Below, piece after piece: positions 45,401-57,400 of a DNA stretch of 64,000 bases. The first letter of the stretch is position 1. Every line of letters starts with the position of its first letter. The stretch spans positions 186,001 to 250,000 of the forward strand of contig NZ_FONV01000008.1 of NCBI RefSeq assembly GCF_900113015.1, written 5' to 3'. Both the position numbers and the translations under genes were made by a program. The notes beneath the pieces were generated by a model, which saw only the letters and a list, made by a program, of their open reading frames with translations, did not search any database and was not told where the DNA came from. This stretch comes from Actinoplanes philippinensis (GTDB lineage Bacteria; Actinomycetota; Actinomycetes; Mycobacteriales; Micromonosporaceae).

Positions 45401-48400
45401 GACCGCCGAGTAGCCGACGGTGGCGCCGGCCCGGTCGCTGAGCCGGCGGGCGCCGAACCCGACGACGGGCGGGCGGGCGGCCGGCGGGGACACCGGTGGC
45501 GGCGGCGCGGACGCCGGCGGCCGGGAGTCGAAGTCGGTGGTGCCGCTGCCGGCGCCGAACCGTCCCGCGGCCACCCGGACCGGGCGGGCGTCACCGGAGA
45601 CGTCGAGACGGCCGCCGGGCTGCCACCGTACGTCCCCGGGAACCGCCCAGACCGCACGGATCTCCGGGTCGATCGGCAGCGCGTCGGCCAGGTCCCGGCC
45701 CACGTTGCCGGGCAGGTCCACGCCGCCGGCCCGCGGCGAGACGACGACCAGGCCGGTGTCCGGCTCGGTCGTGACGACCCGGTCGACCGACGGGTGCGTG
45801 GCCAGCATCCGGCCCAGCTCGGATCCGGTCAGTTCGACCGGGCGGCCCTGCGGCGGCCTGGCCCACACCCGGGTGCCGTCGCCGTTCACCGCGATGCCGA
45901 AGTCCCGCCCTCCGCGCGGCCCCGGGTGCAGCAGCGCGCCGGCGGTGACATCGCCCGGCTGTCCGGTCGGCAGCACGAGGCCCCGGTCGCCGGGCATCGC
46001 GGCAACCTCGAAGTCGTCCAGCCGCGGGGGACGTGCCAGGGCGAACGCGCCTTCGCTGAGGGTCAGGACGGTGCCGTCGGAGGGCCGTACGCCCACGCGC
46101 ACCGTCACGTCGGCGCCGCGCGGGAAGAAGATCCGCCGGTAACCGCCGGTCTCGATCTGGCCCTCGAGGATCTGCCCGGCCTCGGTGTCGGTCAGACCGC
46201 CGTTACGGCCGAGCACCACCAGCACCAGCGGCCGGTTGAAGGCGGAGGTGTCCAGCGATCGGAAACCGGGGTCGCCGGCCAGATGCCGGGCCAGGTCCCG
46301 GGGCCGGACCGTACGGGGCGTGCCGTCCGGGGAACTCACCGAGAAGCCGGCGCCGTCCGCCGACCGTTGCAAGAACACCGTGACCGGACGCCCCGCCTCG
46401 CGATGCGCGTCGGCGGCCCACGGCGAGCCGAGCATCTGACGGTCGACCTGCCCGCCACCCAGCGACGTCTCCAGGACGATGCGCCGCATCCCCGGATCCC
46501 GCAGGTCCCCGGCGAACGCGACGACCTCCCGCGACAGTTGCGGGTCGGTGACGGCCGAGAAGACCGCCGGGTTCCCGTCCGGGCCGGACAGCACGCGCGA
46601 CGGCGGCGTGGGCTCGGCCGGAGCCTCCGGCACGACCGTGTCGTCGCTGGGCGAATCGGACACGACGCTGGTCGCGGTGACGCTCTCGATCTCCAGGTCG
46701 AACGCGGCCGGCCGGTAGCGCTGGAACGAGCCGCCCTGGGGCAGCACCACACCGGCGAACCCGGTGAAGTCGGTCATCGCGTCCGGCGCGAAGACCGGCG
46801 CCTCGTGACCGGCCTGCTCGTACACGTACTGGGCGAAGTCGTTCGCGAGACCGCCCGGGGCGTGGTCGCGGCCCTGGAAGCCACCCCACAGCACGACCGA
46901 CGCGTCAGCGCCGCCCGGCCCGTCGTAGAGCCCCGCCTCGACCGCCAGCCGGGCCAGGGTGGCCCCGCCGACCTGCACCAGACGGCCGTTGCGCAGACGG
47001 ATGACGGCGAAGCCCGAGCCGGAGCTGACCGCGTTCACCGTCCGGGGCGGCACGGTGAAACCGGCCCAGGGCACCGGGACCCGGTCGTAGGTGCCCGGAT
47101 AGTACCGGTTCGGGACGTGGTAGACGTCGGCGTACGCGTAGCCGGCGGCCCGCCGCATCCATCGATCGGTCGGCACGTCCAGGGGGAAGAACAGGCCGAA
47201 GGTGTCGCCGTACCGGTCGCGCCGGCTGTCGTGGATGACCTCGTGGATCGACACGTTGTCGACGATCGGCAGCCGTGGGTCCGGTGGGATCGACGGCCGG
47301 GCCCGGTCGGTCCAGACATCCTCGGCCGGGTCCGCGGACCGGGCCGTCCGGGGCGGTTCGGCGGCGAATCCGACCCGCCGGCGCGGGACGTCACCGAACC
47401 GGACGAAACGCCCACCGTCGCCGACAGCCACGTGCACCTGGCCCTGCCCCACCGGATTGGTGTACGTGCGGGTGGTGGACGCGTACGTCTCACCCAGGTG
47501 ACTCTCGCGCAGCTGCTCCCGGAAGTCGAAGGCGGCGCCGCCGCGCTCCTGCAACGCGGCCACGTCACAGGAGAGCAGCACGACGGGCGACCGCGGGCCG
47601 TTACGGGCCTCCCGCAGCGACGTGGCCTGCGCCGCGAGCCGCGCGAACTGCGTGCCGGACAGGCTCAGCTCCCGCCCGTCGCGCAGCGTGACGGCGAAGC
47701 CGCGCTGATCCCCGTGCACGTCGAAGTAGACCGGGCGGCCGGTCCACGGCGTCGCCTCGTCGGTGTGCGCGGACCCGGGACCCTCCTCGAAACGGCGGTA
47801 CGTGCCCAGGTCGGCGTCGTCCACCGCGGCCGCGAACCGGGGCATCGTCGTCGCGTCGCCGTCGCGGCTGGGGAAGCCGTGCCCGACCAGCTCACCGCGC
47901 GCGTTGATCAGCGGCACGGTCACCACGTCGTCGATGCTCAGCGTGGCGGGCAGTTCCGGGTCGTCCGGCCGGGCCACCTCGGCCTCGTGCGCCCGGTACG
48001 CCTCCCACCACGCCTGCTCGGCGTCCCGGTACGCCTGCTCGGCCTCGGCCGCCGGCTCGCGGCGTGCGGTGACGGCGTCGAGTGCCGCCGCCGCCTCGGA
48101 CCAGGCCTTGCCGGCGGCGGCCACCGCGGTCGCCGTGGCGCGGACACCCGGCGGCACCTCCCGGCCGGTACGGGCGGTGGCCGACGCCTCGTCCATCCGG
48201 ATCACGTAGCCGCCCGGGACCCGTACCTCGGTGCCGCCGCGATGCCGGCCCGCCCGGTCCCGGGAACGGGCGACGAAACGGAACTCCACCCCGTACTCCA
48301 GGGCCTGGGTCAGGTCGTTGTCGTCGTCCGTACGCTCGCCCGGCTTCTGGGTGATCTTGGCCGTGTCGCGCGTGCCCTCGTCCTTGACCACCGACGCGGC

Positions 48401-51400
48401 GTCGGTGCGGTAGAGCGGCTGCTCGACGAAGGTGGTGCCGCTGACCGCGTGGAAGGTCTCCCGTTCGCCGATCCGGCTCGCGCCGCCCGGGTGGTTGGCG
48501 CCGGCGGTGACCATCGGCCCGGTCATCCGCAGCGTGAACGAGTGCCCGGCGGTGTTCTCGAACTTGTCGTCGCGGTTGCGTTTCGCCGCGCCGCCGATCG
48601 TGACGTCGGCGTCGGTGCGCAGCACCTTCGGCCGGGCCACCAGCCGGGCGTCGAGGAACAGGTCACGGCCCAGCGACGTCGGCATCGGCAGGTGCAGGAC
48701 ACCACCCTGCATCGCGGGCAGGGCCTTGGCCTGGGTGACGGTCAGGCTGTTCCGGATCGCGGCGCGGGTCTCGCCGTCGACCCGTACGCCCGACGCGGTC
48801 AGCGCCTGCGCCGCCGCCTCGTGCAGGTCCGGCAGGTCGACCAGCACGTCCTCGACCGCGAAACGGCCGGGCTCGGGCAGCCGGTCGAAGCCGTGGGCCT
48901 CGCGCCACATCCGCCGGGCCGGGCCGGAGGTCTGCGCCACCGGGATCGACGTGACCGGATCGGACACCGCGAGCGGCCGGCCCTCGGAGGCCGACAGCGC
49001 GGTCACCTCGTGGACGTCCTGCACCGACACGCCCTCCGGCGGCAGGCCGGGGCCCTCGACGGTCAGGGTGAAGCGCATGCCGCCCTGGTAGGTCGGCACC
49101 GGCCCGGTGGTGGTCAGCGACTGCTCGACGGTGTGCTCGCGGCCGTGGGTCTGCTTGGTGGCGCGCTCGTCCAGGTTGACGGTGCCGGTCAGGCCGCCCC
49201 CGACGGTGGCGCTCGTCGGGCCGTGGCCGGTGGTGTCCGTGGCGTCGCCGTCGACCCGGTCGGTCTCGGTGCCCTGGGCGCGCACGCCCACCGTCACCGA
49301 CCCCACGGTCCGGGACGCCGACGCGGTGTCCGACTCGCCGATCGTGGTGCGGTCGGTGATCGACAGCTCGTCGACCAGGGTGATGCCGGTGAACCGCGGC
49401 TCGTGCACCGGCTCGGCGGTCAGCGTCACCTGGTAGGTCGCTCCGCGGAAGCGCCGTTCCATCCGTACCGTCTCGGTCCGGCCGCCGTTGAGAGCGCTGG
49501 CCAGATGCAGGTTCGCGGCGCCGATGAAGCTGCCGGCGGCCAGGCCACGGACGTTGTCGTACGCGCTGCGCCCCAGCTCGACGGGGAAGAGGGCGTGGGC
49601 CAGATCCTCGCCGGCGGCCTCGGCCAGCCGGCGCCGCAGCCGGGGGATACGGCCACTGAGGTCGACCGGGGTGACGACACCGCCGATGCCCAGCGACCGC
49701 TGCGGACCGGGCCGGAACTCCGGCAGGCTCACCTCGGCCGGGACGTCCGTGGCGGCGGCCTCGCGGGCCTGCTGCTCCCGTGCCTCGCGGACCAGGTCGC
49801 GCTCGGCCTGCTGGTGGGCGGCGAGGATGTCACGTTCCTGCGCCTGCGCCTCGTACAGCCGCCGGGTGGCGTCGGTGTGCTCGGCGGTCAGCCGGTCCAG
49901 TTCCTGCCGGTGACGGGCGGGCAGACCGGTGGGACCGGTGTGCCCCACGGCGTCGTTGGCCTCGGCGCGCTGGCGCCGCAGCAGGTTGCGGCGCTCACCG
50001 GTCTGCGCCTCGGACAGCCGGGTGCGCTGCTCGTGGTGCTCGGCGCGCTGGGCCTCCGCCCGCTCCGCGTGTTGCAACTGCCGGCGCACGTCGGAGATCT
50101 GCTGGTCGCGGAGCCGGTCCTGCTCCCGCATCGCGGTCAGCTCGTCGACGGTCATCGGAATGACCACCGACCGGTGCAGGGGGACCCGGCGGCCGGCCCG
50201 GCGGGTCGGCGAGGCCGGCCACAGCCGCAGCGGCATGTTGCTGTCGTGCCGCGCCTCGGCGACGATCTCGGCGTCCACGTCGACCTGCACCATCAGCTCA
50301 CGCTCCGGCCGGCCGGTGACCCGCAGCTTGGAGACGCCGGCGAGGCTCTGCTCCCGGACCGTGCCCCAGACCCGCCGCCACGGGGTGACCGCCAGCGTGA
50401 CGGCCGCGCCGGGCGTGCCGGTGCTGCCGCCGTGGTCCAGACGGTCCCCGCGCGCCACGGCCGTACCGGAGACCGAGGCGCTCAGCTCGATCGACCGGCC
50501 GTGCCGGCTCTTGCTGGACGAGCCGCTGGCGAAGGTCCGCTTGATCCGGGCGAACTCGGCGTCGTCCAGCACCCGGGGCCTGGTCGGGGTCAGCCGGATC
50601 CGCACCTCGGCGGTGGCGTCGCCGGCCCGCCGCCCGTGCCACAGGTTGCTCAGTGTCAGCGGACGGCTGAACAGCTGGGCGTCGCCGGTCAGACGCTCCG
50701 GCGACAGCTCGTCGGCGATGACGGTGGAGATCCGCCCGTCCTCGAACGTGTAGATCGGATCCTCGCTCGCCTCGGCGAGCGTCTCGATCACCGCCTCCTG
50801 CAGACGCTCCGCGCCGAGGAACGACACCACCCGGCGGCTGTCGAGCGGGTGTGGGTAACCGCCGGTCAGCAGACCGATCGGCAGGGGATGCTCGATGCGT
50901 TCCGCCTCCTGCCAGGACGGCCCGGGCCGGGCGTGCGGCGGGCGCCGGGAGACCTGGTTCTCCGGCACCAGCATGCGCACGTCGAGCCGCCGGGTGCGCG
51001 GCGCCTGACGCATGCTGCCGATCGTGGCGGGCAGCCCACGGCCGTACGAGCCGACGGACAGCGACCGGCCGGTCTGGTTGGCCCGCACGAACGTGTGCGT
51101 CGTGATGGTGACGTCGAGGCTGCCGGCGAACTCGCGCAGCCGGACGCCGGTGGGCTTGCCCTCGTCGTCCAGGGCCGGGCCGTAACTGCTCTCCGCCGCG
51201 TACCCGCCGGTGAGCCCGTGTTCGTCGGTGGCGCCCCAGCTCACCCCGGCACGGGGCCCGCCGAGCAGTGTCGACGCGGCCCGGCCGACCGGGCCGAACA
51301 CGCGCGCCTCCAGGCTCAGCTCCACCGACCGGCTGGTGTCCACGGTCCCGGTGACGGTGGACCGGCTGCGCTTCTTGTCCGACGTCCCGGTCGGGCCACG

Positions 51401-54400
51401 ATCGATCACCTCACCGTCGGACAGGCCGCTCAACCGGCCCTGGATGGTGACCACGGTGGTGCGGTCGACGAACGTGCCGGTCCGGATCAGGGGGATCTTC
51501 AGACCGGGGCCGACGATCCGGTTCGCCAGATGACGCAGCTGGTCGGGGGAGAGCTGGGTACGTGTGTCCGCGTCCCGGGCCAGCGCCGTCTGCACCTCCG
51601 GGCTCAGCCCGCGCGCGAACTCCGGGTCGTCGAAGTGGCGCAGCAACTCGTCCGCGGTGGGCAGCCGGAAGCCACCGGTGCCGGGCACCGACCGGACGGC
51701 GTCCGCGACGGCGTCGTAGAGCCCGCCGTCACCGAGCCGGGTGAGGAACGCGCCACCGAACGACTCGCCGCGCTCGATGCGGGCCGGCGCGTAATGGGTA
51801 CGGTCCGTCCCGGTCCGGCCGTGCCACGCCTCGGCCCGCCCGCGCGTGTCCGGGTCCAGGGCGGTGTCGCGCAGCCGGTCCCGGGTCGTCCACTGGAACG
51901 TCTCCACCAGCCCGGACAGCGTCTTCGGCCGGCGGCCCAGGACCCGCACCTGCACGCTGTACTGCCCCCGGTAGCGCACGCCGGGAGCGGTGGCCGTCAG
52001 GGTCTGCTTCGTGCCGGTCTGCTCGACGATCGACTGGGTGAAACCGCGCTCGTGGCTGCCGGCCAGCCGCGGCGCGATGACCAGGCTCAGCGGGGACACG
52101 TCGGCGCCACCACCGACACTGCCCCACAGATTCCACAGGCGCTTGGCGGCGTTGGTGTCGGTGCTCTCCCCGGACAGCGCGGACGTGTCGGTGTGCGCGG
52201 CGTCGTCGACACCCTGCACCTCGTCCAGGCCGCGGGCGACCAGCCGTACCTCGATCTGCTGGCTCCGGCCCGGGAAGTACCGTCGCGGTCCCTTCTGCGC
52301 GGCCCGCGGCAGCGCACCGGAGCGCACCCAGCCGCCGTGCCGGTCGTCCGGATCGGTCACCACCATCTTCGCCAGGTTGCCCGAGAAGCCGGCCGCGCTG
52401 AACAGCTGCTGGATCACCGGGCGGCCGGGCGCGCCGACCCGGACCAGGTCGCCCATGCCGTCCGCGATGAGCAGCGCCTCGACCTGGTCGAAGAAGGTCT
52501 CGCCGGGCAGGCTGTGCCGGCTCTGCACGCTCTCCACGCCGAACCGTGCCGGGACCGGCGCGCTCAGCGTCGCGGCGGAGTCGGCCAGGTCGTCCGACGC
52601 CGGCCTCGTCAACGTCGTCGGCACGCCGAGCGCGACGGTGCCGGTGGCCTCGACCGGATCGGGCGCCGGCTGTCCCGGCACCGACAACGTCGCGACGAAC
52701 CGGATCGGCACCTCGACCTCGGCCAGGTCGGCGACCTTGACCGTGGTGGTGGACGTGTACCTGCTCTTGTGCGCGGTCGAGTGGTCGACCGACGGCGCGA
52801 GCGGCAGCGCCCCACCCACCCCGATGACCAGGCCCGGTGCGGCGCTGACCGTCGCCTTCGGTTCGAGCCGCCGGTCGCGGTTGTGCTTGAGCGTGTGGGT
52901 GACGGTCTCCTGGACCTTGGAGCTCAGCTTGCCGGGGGTGTCCCGTACCCGGTCGACGCTCATGGCGTCCCAGTCCAGGACGGCCGTCACCCGCAGCTCG
53001 GCCGGCCGGCCGCCGACGGTGACCGGATAGGGCCGGCCCTCGCCGAGGAACTGGTCGATGTCGTCGACGGCGTCGTTCTGCACGTCGCGGATCACGTCGT
53101 CGGGCAGACGGACGCCGAAAGTGCGCAGCGCGGCGTCCAGGGCCAGATTCCCGGTGGCGCGCAGCTGCTCGGCGATGCCGAGGGTGTGGCTGTCGAGCAG
53201 ATACCGCGGCAGCTTCTCGCGGATCCCCGCCGGGGTGGGCAGGACGCCGTCCTTCGCCGCGGCCCTCTGCACGGGCGCCGCCGGCTGCGGCGTGGGCTCC
53301 GGGGCGGTCTCCGGCGCCGGGGCCGGCGCGGGCGGGCGCTCGTTCAGGTCGGCCAGCCGGTCGGCGGCGTCCTCGATGCGGTGGACCGCACGCTCGTACG
53401 CGCCGAGGGCCGCGGCCTCCCGCTCCAGGACGCCGGTGACCACGGCGCGGGTGTCCTCGAACCGGGCGGCGACGGTGTCCGGCGCTGCGGCGAGCGGTCC
53501 GCGCCGGAACTCCGCGGCGAGCGCCACCGCCTCGTCGCGGGCCTGGCGGGCGGACGCCGCGGCGAAGTTCGACCGGGCGAACGCCTCGGCCATGGTCAGG
53601 TGCAGCAGGGCACGCTGCTGCACCCGGTCGGGCGCGGTGGCGGCCAGCTCCCGAAGGGCCTGCTGCGCGGTACGGGCGGCCTCGGCGGCCTGTGCCGCAT
53701 ACCGGCGGCTCTGGGTCAGCACGTGCTGGAACCGCTGACCGATCTCACCGAGCGACTCCAGCTCGCCGAGCGTCCGCGCGGCCACGGTACGGGCCTGGAC
53801 GGCGCTGTCCCGGAAACCGTCGACCACGTCACGCTCGTGACGGGCCTGGGCGAGGGACCGCTGGACCGTCCGGTCCCGGCGGGCGTCGCCGGGCCGGTCG
53901 ATCCCGGTGATCCCGGCCCCGATGTCCGACAGCATCGTCTCGGCCGTCGCGGCCAGCTCGGCCGCCTCGTCGTGCCACTGCCGGGCGTTCTCGGTCAGCG
54001 GCAGGACCCCGCCGATGCGGTCCACGATCCGCTGCGCGTCGGGGGCGAACTCGTCCAGATCGGCGACGGTGAGCGCGGCGTACCCGTCGATCACCGCGGC
54101 GAGACCCTCCGGGTCCGGCTCCCCGATCGGGGTGGCCGGGCTCAGCACCTGACCGAGCTCGGTGACCGTCACCGCGGTGTCCGGGCCGGCGACCAGCGAC
54201 AACCACCGGCTGTCCGCGGTCACCGCACCCGGCACCGGCAGGCCGAACTCGTCGTAGGTGTCGGCGTCCGAGACCACCACGTGGCCGCCCGCGCCGGCGA
54301 AGGCCGTGCCCCGGGGCGCGACGATCCGGGTGCCGGGCAGCTGTCTCGCCAGCCGTGCCGCGAAGCCGTCCCGCGCGTCGACACCGGTGTCACAGGCGAC

Positions 54401-57400
54401 CAGCACGACCGGCTGCCCGTGCCAGTCCGGGTTCGCCCGGATCATCGCGGCGAGCTGCTCCGGGCTCACCCGTTCGGCGCCGACGTGCAGGCTGGTGCTG
54501 TCGGCGTGCGCGAAGACGTGGAAGCGGTCCGCGGCGGGCGGGAACTTCGCGGCGATCACCGGTGTGGCGGTGTCGTCCGGGCCGGCCAGCAGCAGACCGG
54601 CGCCGACCCGTCGTGGCGAGACCTCCGCGGGCGTCTCGGTGGCCGGGTCCGGGGCGAACCGGTACCGGCCCGGATCGGGGGACATCGGCGAGTAGGACAC
54701 CCGGCCCTGCGCGTCGATCGTGCGCTTGAGCTCCAAACTGCCGAGGGGCCGGGCGCCCCGGACCGGGTGGGTCCGTGGTGGGTTGCCGCTGTCGTCGTGG
54801 ATGGTGAGCTGGACCTTGGTGCCGGTGGCGGCGGCGAGTTCGACGACGTCGTGTGCGGCGGCGATGCGGGCGATCTCGGCGGCGTCGAGTGGATCGGTGC
54901 GCCGGGTGGTGGCCGGGACGTCCGGGGCCAGGGCCGCCCGGACGAAGTGCGCGTTGTCGTACGGCCCGGCCTGCCGCATCTCGACAGCGGTCTCCAGCGA
55001 CATCCGGTCACGGCCGGCGGTGATCGTGTCGGTGCGCAGGACCGCCGGATCGGCGCCGGGCCGGGCGGCCGCGATGGCGTGGTAGAGCGAGCCCGGTTGC
55101 AGGCTGAGCCCACCACGGCCGTTCATCACCGCCGCCGCGTCGAACTGCTGCTGGATCGTGCCGGAGTCGTTGGAGGTGGCGACCAGGTGCGCGGCGACCA
55201 GCCGCTGACCGTCCGGCACACCGATGGTCCGGGCCGGCTTCGACGGATCCAGCTCGGGTCCGGCACCCTCGGTGGCGGGCTGCGAGATGGTCCGCAGCAT
55301 CCGGTTGTGCGGTTGCGCGCCGAGCTGCTTGAGCTGACGGGCCGACAGCGACCCCTGCCACGTCCGGGACTCACTCGCGGGCGTGGTGAACGGCACGGCG
55401 GGCGCTTTCCGCGGATGCCGCAGCTCGGCCTTGTACTCCTTGAACCCGGTGCCCTCGGTGTTGAACAGCTGCCGGTTGACGGTGGTCGGCACGGCGTGCG
55501 ACTGGGGCAGGAAGTTGCCGGCCGCGAAGTCGGCGGCGAGGCGGGACAGGTCGGTGGGGGTGGCCGCGCCGACGAAGTCGGTGAGGAAGGCCTGGTCACG
55601 GTCGGGGTGCCGGTTGTTCTGCGAGTCGACCTGCACCTCGGTGGTGAGCACGTCGTCGTCCAGGTCGGCCAGGGTCGGCGCCCCGTGCGCATTGGCGAGT
55701 TCGAGCCCGTACGTGTCGTGCAGGGTCTCGCTGAGCATCAGGAACTCGGCGCCGGCGTCGCCGAAGCGGATGTCGGGGCGGCCGAGGGTGAGCAGGCCGT
55801 CGATGAAGAGGTTGGGTTCGGGTGAGTACGGCAGCATGGCGTGGATGCCTGCCTGCCGGTCGCGGGAGCGCATGTCTTCGTCGACGGCGGTGCTGAAGTC
55901 GTGGACGAACTGTTGCCGGCCGGCTTCGGTGGCGAGCTTGTCGATGCCCTTCTCGACACCGCGCAGCTTCTGCCGTTCGACATCGAGTTCCGCGGCGGCG
56001 TCGGGGCGGCCGGTCAGCTCGGCGATCCGGGTCTCGTGCTCACCTCGCCGGCTCTCCAGGCGTTCGCGGGTGCGCTGGACGAGTTGATCGGGGTCGCCGA
56101 CGCGGTAGCCGCCGGAGATCATCATCGGGCGGGCGGGGGAGTCGGCGTCGCCGCGGGTCCGGGTCTCCAGGTGGTCGAAGATGTGGGTGCCGTCGGCCAG
56201 TGTGCGGGCGCCGGTGTCGAAGTCCTGGATGGACAGATAGGGGTAGGTGTCGTCGGCGGCTAGTCCTTGGATGACGGCGGTGGTGTCGGGGTCGCGCAGG
56301 ACTTGGTTGCGCGTACGGCCGTAGGGGAATTTGTCGTTCTTGGTGCCGACGGCGTAGCCGTTGACCGCGACCGGGACGTCGAGGTCCTGGATGAGGCGGG
56401 TGGCTTCGGCGATGGTGTCCTGGAAGTTCTGGTCGGGGGTTTCGGCGGTGGTGTTGATGCCGAAGACGAAGGCGACCTTGGTGTTGTCGTCGAGGCCGTC
56501 GGTGATCGAGGCGATGACGGCGGGGATCTGGTGGATGTCGGCGGCGGGCATCATCGCGTTGACGACGAAGCTCAGCGGTACGCCGTCATTCTTGAGCTCG
56601 ATCGTCGTCTGACGGTAGTTGGCCGGCGTGACCTCCCGGGACTCCTGGGTGAGCGTGTCGAACGCGCTGTTACGGCCACCCTCCACCCGGATCGGCGTGA
56701 ACGACGGGACCTCGACCGTGGTGGCCGGTGGCGGCGCCGGCGGAGGCGGAGCCGCCGATGGGGTGTGCGGATTGGCGGCCAGCGCGGAGTGTGTCGCCGC
56801 GGCCACCTGGATGAGCGTCTTCGTACCCGAGCCGCGGTTGTTCTTCAGCTCGGTGGCGATGTTCTGCTGCGTGGTGGGGCTGATCGGGGTGACGCTCTTG
56901 AACGCGAGCTGGGTCAGGCCTTCGACCTGGTTCGCGTCCATGTCCGGATAGAACGTCTGGATGTAGTTCTGGACCTGTTTCTTCCAGGTCTCGGCGTCGG
57001 CGTGGCTCTGCGGGATGCCGTCCGGGTTGCTCGGATCGTAGTTCTGCAACAACCGGCCGGCCTGCGTCTGGATGGCGATGCCGGGATCGAAGGAGCCGAA
57101 GGTACGGGGATCCATGCCCTGGAAGAGGCGCTGCTGGGCGACCGACTGGGCGAGTCCGCGGCCTTCCTTGGACGTGTATTTCAGTTCGCCCTGAGGGTCG
57201 TTGCGCACGCCGAACGTGATGTCGGTTTCCAGGCTGCGGTTGTCGACGCGCAGGAACGTGTTGGGTTCGGGCATGTAGACCGAGCGGGGGTCCACCCCCG
57301 CCATCGCTTTGCGGACCTGCTGGTCCCGGTGATTGGCCCGCTCGGCCACCGCAGAGGGCGCGGCGTCGAAGGTGTAGCCGCCGCTGATGATCTGGATGTC

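Noticed and set aside
47230..47245. A second HExxH (HEVIH) in the giant protein as an active metallopeptidase
   Set aside because: No further His or Glu ligand follows at a plausible distance and the surroundings belong to a module linker, so chance is likely.
43868..55825. A 12-kb plus-strand open frame (3,985 codons) opposite the giant gene
   Set aside because: It has the low-complexity Arg/Gly/Val composition of an antisense shadow. The minus-strand frame has recognisable modules and repeats; the openness follows from G/C-rich third positions.
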